Shown piece by piece: positions 9,646 to 20,365 of a stretch of DNA of 64,000 nt (its first letter is position 1; each line of letters starts with the position of its first letter). The translations under genes were made by a program, and so were the position numbers. This stretch comes from Smallanthus sonchifolius. Its lineage: Eukaryota; Streptophyta; Magnoliopsida; Asterales; Asteraceae. Location: contig CM042020.1 in assembly GCA_023525975.1 (NCBI GenBank), positions 16,331,001 through 16,395,000 on the forward strand, in the 5' to 3' direction. The notes beneath the pieces are model-generated. The model saw nothing but the letters and a program-made list of their open reading frames with translations, had not been told where the DNA came from and searched no databases.

Positions 9646-10030
9646 TTCTGATCAGGCTAAAGTGATCAGGTTTTAATTAAAAGAAGTTCTGATCAGGTTA
9701 AAATGATCAGGTTTTACACAAAAGGGTTCTGATCAGGTTAAAATGATCAGGTTTTACACAAAAGAGTTCTGATCAGGGTAAAGTGATCAGGTTTTACACA
9801 AAAGAGTTCTGGTCCGGGTAAAGTGATCAGGTTTATCAAAAGAGTTCTGATCCGGGTAAAGTGATCAGGTTTTAAAGTAAAGAGTTCTGATCAGGATAAA
9901 GTGATCAGGTTTAACAAAAAGAATTCTGATCAGGTTAAAGTGATCAGGTTTAAACGAAAGAGTACTGATCAGGTTAAAATGATCAGGTTTAACAAAGAGT
10001 TTTGATCGGCAAAAAGATCAGATTTAAACA
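9646..10030. repeat. Ten ~36-41-bp TGATCAG tandem repeats in the LTR
   Basis: Units follow the pattern GTTCTGATCAGG-TAAA-TGATCAGGTTT, then an A-rich linker, repeated about ten times. Each unit holds two TGATCAG motifs, which are palindromic cores (TGATCA). Two units carry TCCGGG in place of TCAGG. The array is the same in the 3' LTR (about 17970-18354). Confidence 0.95.
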
Positions 10031-10378
10031 TTGGGTTTATGATAACTCTTTATAATAACTTGTGAACTCACCAACCTCGTGTTGACAGTTTTAAGTATGT
10101 TTTCAGGAAATTGAACGTGGTCATCAGGTTAGCAATGTAGGTTACATGCATGCACGTGGATACGGCTTTTGGGAGGATTTCTCTTGTATAACTCATGATC
10201 TTGAGTCATATTTGCGAAATCTTAAACATTTGTAAACTCAAATTGATATTTTGTAATGTAAATATTTTAAATTCAGTTATGTATCCAATTACATGTATGT
10301 GTTTGCGGTAATCATATGCTTTGGAAACCAGTGAAAGTCGCGCCTCGCGTTTCCGCCCTGGCGGGGTGTGACAGAACT

Positions 10379-10391
10379 TGGTATCAGAGCC
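10379..10391 (+). promoter_or_regulatory. Primer binding site, initiator tRNA-Met
   Basis: TGGTATCAGAGCC lies five bases after the 5' LTR ends at 10373. It is the standard complement of the 3' end of plant initiator tRNA-Met and primes minus-strand DNA synthesis. Confidence 0.95.
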
Positions 10392-10475
10392 ATTGATTAT
10401 AGCGAACTAGGTGTCTAAAACGGAACCTAGTCTATAATTTGAATGACTCACTAAAATGTTTTCATTGCATAAGCA

Positions 10476-11279
10476 TTGCATAACCAGTCATCATGTCATG
10501 TGGATATTGTAGTCACAAGTATGTCGTCACATTCACACACTGACCCAGTCTCTGACCCTGAATCCAACGAGGAACTTTCCGCCTCACGCCCTAAAAATCG
10601 AGTACAAGTTCGCAGCTCGACACCACCCAATGTCGCCCTGGGAGAACCGCCCATCATCTACCGAAAGAAAAGCGGAGGACCAGTTAAGGTGCAAAGTGCT
10701 AGGAAGAAGGTTCGACTTCCGCGCAAGAGAAACCTGGCTGCCCGTGACCCGAAAGACTTGGAGACCGATGAGGAACCACCGAGGCAACGACCCTGCTACC
10801 ACCCTACCGTGGGAACTATCCGTTGGATGCCCCGTACTCTGGCACGTTGGAGGGAGATGGAGAGCATCCCATCTACCTTTGAGCTTGGAGAGTCTTCTAA
10901 CTCCCCAACACCCCTACCCCACACTGGGGAAGCTATAGAGCTCACTGTGCCTACTTTGGTAGCTCGCGTTCGTACGCATGAGGAGCGTCTTGATGATCTC
11001 CTAGATGACATCCGGGCACAGGGGGATGCAGCCACGCGACTTCGTCAAGGGCTTGGATCTCGAGTTCAGACTCTGGAAGACCACACCCGAGACATACAAG
11101 GTGCCACAAACTATCTAGAGTTAAGAGCTGACATGGACTGGCAGTTCACTGTCACTGTCCGAGACATGGTGGAAGCACTGGAGGAAAGGACTTTGGTTGC
11201 AGAATTTGTGGCGAGAGCTAGCTTTGTCATGGCGGGACTTGCCATGATGATTGGGTTGTACTCCCACTTCTTCTTTTAA
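10476..11279 (+). CDS. Extra leader ORF of Tekay element (coiled coil, C-terminal hydrophobic segment)
   Basis: A 267-codon ORF lies between the primer site and gag. A second ATG at 10521 (MSSHSHTDP) may be the better start. The N-terminal half is polar, rich in proline and in basic clusters (RKKVRLPRKR). The middle has FELGESSNSP, recalling a GESS motif I remember from N-terminal leader ORFs of related plant Tekay elements. Residues about 160-215 (LVARVRTHEERLDDLLDD onward) have heptad-like spacing suggesting a coiled coil. The last ~18 residues are hydrophobic (FVMAGLAMMIGLYSHFFF) and could be a membrane anchor. It has no zinc knuckle. Function is unknown; it is intact in this copy. Confidence 0.65.
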   Translation: MHNQSSCHVDIVVTSMSSHSHTDPVSDPESNEELSASRPKNRVQVRSSTPPNVALGEPPIIYRKKSGGPVKVQSARKKVRLPRKRNLAARDPKDLETDEEPPRQRPCYHPTVGTIRWMPRTLARWREMESIPSTFELGESSNSPTPLPHTGEAIELTVPTLVARVRTHEERLDDLLDDIRAQGDAATRLRQGLGSRVQTLEDHTRDIQGATNYLELRADMDWQFTVTVRDMVEALEERTLVAEFVARASFVMAGLAMMIGLYSHFFF

Positions 11280-11534
11280 ACCTATTATGGGCGGGTTGTG
11301 CCCATAGTACATTATGTAGTTTAAAACGTTAGTACTGATGAGGTCATGTGAACCCATCCTTTTGTATCCTTATCTTTTGGAACAATGTACTATGTATGTT
11401 TTGACTATGTATGTAATGGTTTATGTTGTAATGATAGTTGTTCATGTTTGATGTTGTGGTATCCTTATGTCATGATCTATCATTATTGATATATGATGTT
11501 GTTTCTTTTTAATTGACATGTTAGAAAGAACGTC

Positions 11535-11744
11535 ATGGCACCTAAGCGTGGGACACCCCGTAACACTACTGGTGACAACAACGAGACAATTTCCCCAAAC
11601 ATGGAACAACTAATAGCACAACGAGTAGCTGCCGCCATAGAGCAGTATGAAGCAAACCGAAATAGCGGAGAAGGTGCAGGAGGTAGCGGTACCGCAGGGG
11701 GTAGCGGTACAGCAGGAGGTTCCGGAGGTAATAAAAATAAATAA
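11535..11744 (+). pseudogene. Gag N-terminus, separated from gag by stop and frame change
   Basis: Encodes MAPKRGTPRNTT, then a segment EQLIAQRVAAAIEQYEANR that is typical of Tekay gag N-termini, then a glycine-serine repeat (GGSGTA) and KNK before a TAA. The rest of gag opens 16 bases later in a different frame at 11761. In related elements these form one protein, so a frameshift or small deletion near 11742-11760 has split gag here; initiation at the internal ATG at 11761 is possible. Confidence 0.65.
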
Positions 11745-11760
11745 TCCATAACACATAGTC

Positions 11761-14163
11761 ATGATCCGAATTAATGACGTTATGACTTGTGATCCTGCAG
11801 ATGCTCCAAATAGGAAGTGTACCTACAAGGCCTTCCTATCCTGCAAACCCCGCAGTTTTAATGGCACCGAGGGTGCAGTAGGACTAATGAGATGGATAGA
11901 ACAGATGGAGTCAGTGATTGATATAAGTGAATGCACAGCTGACTGCATGGTGAAGTATTCTACATGCACGCTCACTGATAAAGCTTTAACTTGGTGGAAT
12001 ACTCAAATGAAGACTTTGGGAAGAGAGACAGCGTATCAATTGTCTTGGGAAGATTTGAAAAACATGATGATTGAGGAATACTGTCCTCGGAACGAATTGC
12101 AAAAGATTGAAACTGAGATGTGGAACCTACAGATGATAGGGGATGATGTAACGGGATACACCGACCGTTTCAATGAATTGGCACTTCTGGTACCGCATAT
12201 GGTCACACCAGAACATAAGCGTGTTGAAAGGTATCTGTGGGGCCTTGCGCCTCAAATTCGAAGCATGGTAACATCATCTAATCCAATAGATGCCAAGAGT
12301 GCTATAACTTTAGCATTCAAACTAAAGGATGATGCAGTACGTAATGAATTGTTTGTGAGGAAGGAGAATGAGGAAGGTAGATCTGGGGAGAAAAGGAAAT
12401 GGATGGGAAATTCAAGTAACAAATCTGGAAAACAAGAGTTTAAGAAACAAGGAACTGTGAAGGCTTTTGCAGCCAACACAGTGGAAAGAAAGGAGTATGA
12501 TAGGGGCCTACCGAGATGTAAGAGGTGTGGAAATCATCATGCCGGTGTTTGCATCAAGTGTGGAAAATGCGACAAGTTTGGTCACACCACTCAAGCTTGT
12601 CGAACTAACAACCGATTGGGGAAAATTAAACCGGGATGTTTTGTATGTGGTGATCTAAAACACTTCAAGAAGGACTGTCCCAAGTGGAAGAATCAGAACA
12701 ACGCTCAGGCACCAGGGAGGGCATTTGTGATGGGTGCAAGGGACGCACGCCAGGACCCGAACATCGTCACTAGTACGTTCCCGATAAATAATCACTATGC
12801 CTCTGTACTTTTTGATTTGGGTGCGGATATGAGCTTTGTGTCGAATGATTTTAAATCCTTACTCGGTATTAAGGCCAGCAAACTAGATCAACGTTATACA
12901 ATTGAATTAGCAAATAGGAAATTAATAGAAACCGGAGAGGTCTTTAGGGGTTGTACTTTATGTTTAGAAAACCGTACATTCAGTATAGACCTTCTACCCG
13001 TCGAATTAGGGAGTTTTGATATTGTTATTGGTATGGATTGGTTAACCAAGAATCGTGCCGAGATAGTATGTTTCGAGAAGATTGTACGTATTCCCCTACC
13101 AAGCGGAGAAATTCTTTCAATTCAAGGCGAAAGGTGTATAACGATGTTAAAAACGATAAACTGCATGAAAGCTCATAAGTATCTGCGCAAGGGTTATTGT
13201 GCATTCCTGGCTCACATCGTCGAGAAGAAACCCGAAGAACGTCGACTTGAAGACATACCAATCGTCAGAGATTATTCGGAAGTATTTCCCGAAGACTTAC
13301 CAGGAATACCACCATCAAGACAAGTCGAGTTTCGGATCGACCTAGTACCAGGAGCCGCACCAGTTGCACGATCTCCGTATCGTCTAGCCCCTTCCGAGAT
13401 GCAGGAACTGTCGAGCCAACTACAAGAGTTACTTGACAAAGGTTTCATAAGACCGAGTTTCTCACCATGGGGAGCTCCGGTCCTATTTGTAAAGAAAAAG
13501 GATGGAACCTTTAGAATGTGCATTGATTATCGAGAGTTGAACAAACTGACAATCAAAAATCGGTATCCTCTTCCTCGAATAGACGATTTGTTTGATCAAC
13601 TTCAAGGTTCCAGTTTCTATTCTAAAATTGATCTACGATCAGGGTATCATCAACTGAAAATTCAGGAAGAAGATATACCAAAAACGGCTTTTAGGACTCG
13701 TTACGGTCACTACGAATTCCTAGTTATGCCATTTGGCTTGACTAATGCACCAGCTGTCTTCATGGATCTCATGAACCGCGTGTGCAAGCCGTACTTGGAT
13801 AAATTCGTGATTGTGTTTATCGATGACATATTGATATATTCACGAACCAAGGAGGAACATGAACATCATTTGAAATTAATCTTGGAACTACTCAGGAATG
13901 AGAAGCTTTATGCTAAATTCTCTAAGTGTGAGTTTTGGATCCAAGAGGTTCACTTTCTCGGACATGTCATCAATAAGAATGGTATCCATGTGGATCCATC
14001 TAAGATTGAAGCTATCAAAAACTGGGAAGCACCAAGAACTCCGACTGAGGTGCGTCAATTTCTGGGTTTGGCAGGCTATTACAGGCGATTCATCGAGAAT
14101 TTTTCAAAGATAGCCTTGCCTTTGACCACGTTAACCCAGAAGTACAAAAAGTTTGATTGCTGA
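11761..14163 (+). pseudogene. Tekay gag-protease-reverse transcriptase (truncated at RT end)
   Basis: An 800-codon frame. Gag spans about residues 20-250, including TWWNTQ and YTDRFNELALLVP. A zinc knuckle CFVCGDLKHFKKDC lies near 293. The protease motif near 350 reads DLGAD where the family has D(S/T)GAD, so the catalytic triad is altered. The reverse transcriptase has LPRIDDLFDQLQG, the FRTRYGHYEF block and FIDDILIYS near 685. The frame ends just after LTTLTQKYKKFDC because of a small deletion; RNase H continues in another frame from 14157. The deletion removed roughly ten codons before LLKQKL. Confidence 0.9.
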
Positions 14164-16073
14164 AGCAAAAACTTTGCAGTGCACCAATCCTATCCCTTCC
14201 CGAAGGGACTGACAATTTCATTGTGTACTGTGACGCATCACACCAAGGTCTGGGATGTGTGTTGATGCAGAAAGAAAAAGTCATAGCATATGCATCCAGA
14301 CAACTAAAAGTGCACGAAAAGAATTATACGACCCACGATCTGGAATTGGGTGCTGTCGTGTTTGCACTCAAGATTTGGAGACATTACTTATACGGTACAA
14401 AATGTACTATCTTTACAGACCACAAGAGTCTCCATCACATCTTTAATCAGAAAGAACTTAACATGAGGCAACGTCGTTGGGTAGAACTACTGAATGATTA
14501 CGACTGTGATATCAAGTATCACCCTGGCAAAGCAAACGTCGTAGCAGATGCCTTAAGTCGTAAAGAACGAGTTAAAACACTCCGTGTTCGTGCCCTGGAA
14601 TTGACAATTCATACGAGTCTCACGACTCAAATTCGGATGTCACAACAAGAAGCAATCAAAGAAGAAAACAGTCAGAATGAAACTTTACGAGGAATGATAA
14701 AGCAGTTGGAACCAAAGTCAGATGACACTTTGTACTTCATGAATAGAATTTGGGTGCCATGTTTTGGTAACATACGGGAGTTGGTTATGGACGAAGCCCA
14801 CAAGTCCAGGTACTCCATTCACCCAGGTTCGGATAAAATGTATAAAGATCTGAAAGAATTCTACTGGTGGCCGAACATGAAAGGAGAAATTGCTATTTAT
14901 GTCGGTAAATGCCTGACATGTTTAAAAGTAAAAGCAGAACACCAGAAACCGTCGGGATTGTTACAACAACCCGAGATACCTCAATGGAAATGGGAACAGA
15001 TTTCCATGGATTTCATTACAATGTTACCCAAGACGTCGAGCGGGTATGACACTATATGGGTAATTGTCGATCGTTTGACGAAATCAGCTCATTTTCTACC
15101 CATCAAAGAAACGGATAAAACCGAGAAACTTGCAAGACTTTATATTAAGGAAATTGTGGCTAGGCATGGAGTACCAATTTCTATTATCTCTGATAGAGAC
15201 AGCAGATTCGTGTCTAGAATCTGGAAATCATTACAAGAAGCCATGGGCACACGTCTTGACATGAGCACGGCATATCACCCACAAACAGATGGTCAAAGTG
15301 AAAGAACTATTCAAACATTAGAGGATATGCTCCGTGCGTGTGCAATTGACTTCGGTGGAAATTGGGATACTCATTTGCCACTAGCTGAGTTTTCATACAA
15401 TAATAGTTACCACACCAGCATCAAAGCCGCTCCGTTTGAGGCTTTGTATGGTCGAAAATGTCGTTCACCGCTTTGTTGGGCAGAAGTTGGCGACAAACAT
15501 TTAACCGGTCCTGAAGTTATTCAAGAGACCACAGATAAGATTTTCAAAATCAAGGATCGTCTGAAGGCCGCCCGTGACAGACAAAAGAGTTACGCGGATA
15601 ACAGACGAAGACCTTTAGAATTCCAAGTAGGAGACAAAGTCATGTTAAAGGTCTCACCTTGGAAAGGAGTTGCAAGATTTGGCAACCGTGGCAAGCTTAA
15701 CCCTAGGTACGTTGGACCGTTTGAAATATTGGCTAGGGTTGGCCCTGTAGCTTACAAGCTCAAGTTGCCACAAGAACTAAGCAATGTACATGATACGTTT
15801 CATGTATCAAATCTCAAGAAGTGTTTATCAGACAAGACATTAATAATACCGCCTGATGAGATTCACATAGACGACAAGTTGCACTTCATTGAGGAACCTA
15901 TGGAAGTCACAGATTGGAAGGTTCAGAGAACAAGGCGCAGTCGTGTTAAGCTGGTCAAGGTACGTTGGAATTCAAAGCGCGGCCCCGAGTATACGTGGGA
16001 GCGGGAAGATAAAATGAAATCCAAGTACCCGTCAATGTTTACAAAAACTCCAAGTCAGAGTAACAAGAACTGA
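14157..16073 (+). pseudogene. Tekay RNase H-integrase-chromodomain part
   Basis: A 638-codon frame following the break near 14155. It holds RNase H (YCDASHQGLGCVLMQ, TDHKSLHHIF), the integrase HHCC finger (HPGSDKMY..., CLTCLKVK), the catalytic core (DFITMLP, ISDRDSRF, SERTIQTLEDML) and a basic C-terminal chromodomain-like region ending near KYPSMF. All core acidic residues are visible. The ATG at 14157 is incidental; the protein would be made only as part of the upstream polyprotein, which the deletion prevents. Confidence 0.9.
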
Positions 16074-16093
16074 ATTTCGGGACGAAATTCTCT

Positions 16094-16108
16094 GTAACAT
16101 GGGGAGAA
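16094..16108 (+). promoter_or_regulatory. Polypurine tract before 3' LTR
   Basis: ACATGGGGAGAA precedes the TGTGACACCC that opens the 3' LTR at 16109, the normal place for plus-strand primer formation. Confidence 0.85.
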
Positions 16109-16319
16109 TGTGACACCCAGCATTTCAGGTCAATACCCACATTTCATAAATGCACGTTCATAATTATTATTTCCTGATATTTTATTTTGACTAAGTAAAG
16201 TCAAGAAGTCTATTAAAGAAGTTTGTTCCAAGTCTAGTAAACCGTAAAGAGTTACTAGAAAAAGTAAGCAGGATAACCCGACTTAATGCGAACGTAAATG
16301 GTTAAATAAAATAACCAGA

Positions 16320-16360
<41 letters not shown>

Positions 16361-18697
16361 CACAGAATTTACGTTGAGCCAAGATTCTAATATTTTCTTC
16401 AACGAGCCATAAAATGGTTAAAAATTATAATACCGTGAAGAATCGAAATTGAATTAAATTACCCCTTTAAAACTCTAATTGATACTAATACCATAATAAA
16501 TTAATATTTAAAAATTGGTTATCATTAACCCCTAAACTACTTCTTGACTTTCTTGGCCGAGAGTCAGGGGAGCCATGCTCCCACTTGCCTGATTCACTTT
16601 GATTCAGATGAAAACCATACCCTTCAGTCGAAACTTCACCATTCCTTTCAAACCTTCTCTTTTCTTACGGCAAATTCCCAATTCCCTTTCAAATCGAAGT
16701 CCAGTTTTAAAGCGAAAATCACCATAATTCGGTGTCATAAGGAGAATTTCAAGTGTTCTTGAAGAAAGCTCAACAAAAGAATTCAAGACTATCTTCTCTG
16801 TTTCTCAGAAACCATTCCCTGTTTGAGGTAAAAACTCGCTATTATCGCTTTTATTTTCTTTAAAAACCGTAACTGAACATACAAATCGTTCAAACGCAAG
16901 TAAGATAACAAGAAAACTGTGTCAAACTCAAGATTTGAACATAAAAATATACAGAGTGAATTCTGTAAATCAAAGTGCAGGTATCGAAACTATAGTTTCG
17001 ATACCTGTTGGTCAATCGAAACTGGGAGTTTCGATACCTATTGATCGAAACTAGGAGTTTCGATACCAGTTATTCAATCGAAACTAGGAGTTTCGATACC
17101 GGTTGTTCTATCGAAACTAGGAGTTTCGATATCTATTTACTCAATTGAAACTAGAAAGTTTCGATACCTGTGTACAATCGAAACTAGGTAGTTTCGATAC
17201 TATTCTTGCCAATCGAAACTAGGTAGTTTCGATACCTGTTTTGCCCTGTCGAAACTAGGAAGTTTTGACATCTGTTCTGTTCAATCGAAACTAAGAAAGT
17301 TTCGATACCTGTTTATTAGCCCCATAAGGCTGTAACTCAGAACTATTTTCATAACAAAACAAGGTTGGAAAAACTAAAAAGATAATTAAAACAAAAGTAA
17401 TCAGATCGGCCAAGTCAAGTGAACAATTTGCGTTTAAGACGGGTAGTCTAAACGTGTATGTTATCCTTGTGTAATTAGGATACAGATAGGCGAATCTGCC
17501 GTCATTCAAATATTTGCTAGCATTCATACTGTCGAGGTGAGTTTCACTAATTCCCCTTTTTTCTAAAGTTTTGAAATGATTTGGGGTGGAAACATACTTC
17601 TAAAAGACTTTTGTGTATAAATGAATGGAACTAATGATCTGACCGTATGTATGTATTGAGGGAACAATAAAGCGCTTAAAGTCCTCTTAATAAATTAGTA
17701 ACCATTAGCTATGGATTTAGCCCGGGATTATATGAATAGTACTATTGGGGGTGACGCCTCCGGTCATGGTTAGTCGCGCTAACCAGGGGTCAAAATGGCC
17801 GAATGACCGCATATTGTCTTACTCGCAGAAAGGCGAGGGGAGGCACAGAAAGTTGGGGTTTGGTTACGGTCTCGTACATTACATACTATTTTGTATTCCT
17901 TGCAAACTTACAAATGGGGTCGATAGATCGGATTAGTAATCATATTCATTGGTAATACATACAAAAGAGTTCTGATCAGGCTAAAGTGATCAGGTTTTAA
18001 TTAAAAGAAGTTCTGATCAGGTTAAAATGATCAGGTTTTACACAAAAGGGTTCTGATCAGGTTAAAATGATCAGGTTTTACACAAAAGAGTTCTGATCAG
18101 GGTAAAGTGATCAGGTTTTACACAAAAGAGTTCTGGTCCGGGTAAAGTGATCAGGTTTATCAAAAGAGTTCTGATCCGGGTAAAGTGATCAGGTTTTAAA
18201 GTAAAGAGTTCTGATCAGGATAAAGTGATCAGGTTTAACAAAAAGAATTCTGATCAGGTTAAAGTGATCAGGTTTAAACGAAAGAGTACTGATCAGGTTA
18301 AAATGATCAGGTTTAACAAAGAGTTTTGATCGGCAAAAAGATCAGATTTAAACATTGGGTTTATGATAACTCTTTATAATAACTTGTGAACTCACCAACC
18401 TCGTGTTGACAATTTTAAGTATGTTTTCAGGAAATTGAACGTGGTCATCAGGTTAGAAATGTAGGTTACATGCATGCACGTGGATACAGCTTTTGGGAGG
18501 ATTTCTCTTGTATAACTCATGATCTTGAGTCATATTTGCGAAATCTTAAACATTTGTAAACTCAAATTGATATTTTGTAATGTAAATATTTTAAATTCAG
18601 TTATGTATCCAATTACATGTATGTGTTTGCGGTAATCATATGCTTTGGAAACCAGTGAAAGTCGCGCCTCGCGTTTCCGCCCTGGCGGGGTGTGACA
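16109..18697 (+). repeat. 3' LTR of Tekay element
   Basis: It matches the 5' LTR along its whole 2589 bases. Differences seen by eye include aaacgc/aaatgc near the start, tagc/tatt, a shorter (TA)n run at 16322-16357, one changed base in two hairpins, and cagtt/caatt near the end. It repeats the hairpin array (about 16979-17308) and the TGATCAG array (about 17970-18354). Confidence 0.95.
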
Positions 18698-19232
18698 AGT
18701 ACATTGTCATTGTTGGAGAGACTGAAAGATAATTCGACTATCTGGTGAGTTTGTTGCATCTTTAGGTTTCTTAGTTGGTAACACCCTGAGAGTGATTAGG
18801 TATCCACTTGGTTGTCTAGAGTTGTTATCCTTAAATACCCAGATCCATCATAGTTTCCATAACCGGTAGAAGTCTATGCTTTGCAAGTAGGATTCCAACC
18901 TAGGTGGTATTCTTCCCATTCCTGATATTCCCCGAGTTCCTGTGTCTGATAGTTGAAGTCGATCTTTAGGAGTCTATAGTTATTAGTCTAATCAGTAGTA
19001 TAGAAAACCCCCCAACCAAATCATCTTTAGTCCGAGTCAGAGTCTAGTTTAGCTGTTCAGTGTCTCTAAGGTTCGATATTTCGGTTTACCATTAAGCTGT
19101 GCTACACTCGATAGGTACACTTGCCTGTCAGTGCGGTTTAGTTCATAGGTACTCCATTTATTACTTATGAGTCTAGGTTAGTTTTATTTGTTAGTTTTTA
19201 TACACCGTCTGGGCGACATCACGGTGTCGTCA
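18698..19232 (+). repeat. Right part of the Athila-like solo LTR
   Basis: Continues the sequence broken at 7778. It ends in a hairpin-containing segment (CGACATCACGGTGTCG) followed by TCA near 19232, an LTR-like terminus. No ORF is present. AT-rich DNA of unknown origin follows up to 19405. Confidence 0.45.
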
Positions 19233-19405
19233 ATAATTTAATATGTATATGACTAAAAGGTATTAATTTGTCGTGTGTCGACCTTCTATGCTAACAACTT
19301 AGGAAAATCCCAATTCTAAAAGTTTTAATAATTATGTTAAACTAGTTCTAACATATTTATATAATTTATACTCAAATCGCTCTCATTTTTTATTATCATC
19401 CAATG

Positions 19406-20021
19406 TGTTAGAAAATATTTTGTAAAAATAAAATTATATAAACTTGTATTATTTTTTTTATTCAAATCTGCTAGTTGAAACACCATGTTGAATTACTCAA
19501 AATCCATTTAACATGTCTTTTAAGTTTTAGTCAAATACTTAAAGGTTTTGGTTAATGGTGAATGGGGTGTTTCAACTCATGAGTTGATGGTGAATGTGCA
19601 GTTTCAACTGCTTTTTCAAGTATAAATACCAAGGTGTTCTTAGGTTGAAAAATGCACAAAAACAACATAATCTCTCTAGTGTTCTCTCCTTCTTTCTCCC
19701 TAAAGAATTCCAACAATTCTTTGATCATCTTCATCATTTTCTTTAAGGTACAATTCGGGTGCTAGAGCCTTCCCCGATATTATATACTGCTTAGGCCGTT
19801 GTACCCTGGGAAACAAAACGGGGAGAGACCCGGAATTTGTTTTAAGGGCCCCGTGTCAAACACGATCCTCGGTCAAAATATGAATTATGTTCTTGTATTT
19901 TGTGATTTTTCAGTTGTATTCGTATTTGTAATTTACTTGCTTTCCTAGATAGGTTTGATTCTTTGTATTGTAATCGTAATATTAAAAGTGTTTTATTTTT
20001 ATACGCAAACGGATTCCTACA
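19406..20021 (+). repeat. 5' LTR of Copia element
   Basis: Starts TGTTAGAAAATATTTTG and ends GGATTCCTACA. It contains a TATA box, TATAAATA, at 19621-19628, followed by a CT-rich stretch, a plausible transcription start region. The 46 bases missing from the 3' copy lie just after AAAGAATTC near 19710-19757. Confidence 0.9.
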
Positions 20022-20365
20022 ATCTTAAAACAAATTTTTAAAACACCGTTCGTGTATCCAAAACCATCTCGTGTGATACAAACGAGTTTTGTATTCACGC
20101 GGTTTATGTTTTAAAAAACATTTATTTCTTCCCGTTTCTATTCAAAAGAGCGACTTTATGGAAACGAGAATTTGGTTACAATTCAGATTTTTAACGCTAA
20201 GTTCTTAGAAAAACCCATTGTTTGATCCCTTCAAAGTTGGACTTAGAACACATTCGTTGGGTTAATTCGGGAAGTTGGATTAAAATGCGTAACTTTAATT
20301 TAGTGGGAGCGTCCGCTATTAATATTTCTGAAAATCTAACTTAGCACAGTTTATTTTTCAGAAAA
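20022..20365 (+). other. Untranslated leader of Copia element
   Basis: About 340 bases without an ORF between the LTR and gag. I see no match to the common TGGTATCAGAGC primer site; the bases right after the LTR are atcttaaaac. Either the site is mutated or the element uses an unusual primer. Confidence 0.5.

Larger units (their letters stand above)
7779..10373 (+). repeat. 5' LTR of Tekay element
   Basis: It begins TGTGACACCC and ends GGGTGTGACA, giving short inverted ends, and is followed at once by the primer site. It carries a (TA)n run at about 7992-8033 that is 6 bases longer than in the 3' copy, a ten-hairpin array at 8655-8987 and a ten-unit TGATCAG repeat at 9646-10030. The short ORFs at 8220, 8967 and 9421 recur in both LTR copies but show no recognisable product. 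Confidence 0.95.
7779..18697 (+). mobile_element. Near-complete Ty3/Gypsy Tekay-type retrotransposon
   Basis: A 10.9-kb element with two full LTRs (2595 and 2589 bp), a primer binding site matching initiator tRNA-Met, an extra leader ORF, gag, protease, RT, RNase H, integrase and a polypurine tract. By eye the LTRs differ by about 14 substitutions plus a (TA)3 length change, roughly 0.55%, so the insertion is young. Flanking bases gatac (7774-7778) and agtac (18698-18702) match at three of five, a poor TSD. The coding region is broken at two places (near 11742 and 14155), so it depends on others for movement. Confidence 0.93.

Noticed and set aside
12252..12479. Minus-strand ORFs inside Tekay gag and integrase
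   Set aside because: Shadows of the coding strand with no domain features.
7774..18702. gatac/agtac as a confirmed TSD of the Tekay
   Set aside because: Only three of five bases match; reported as poor rather than confirmed.
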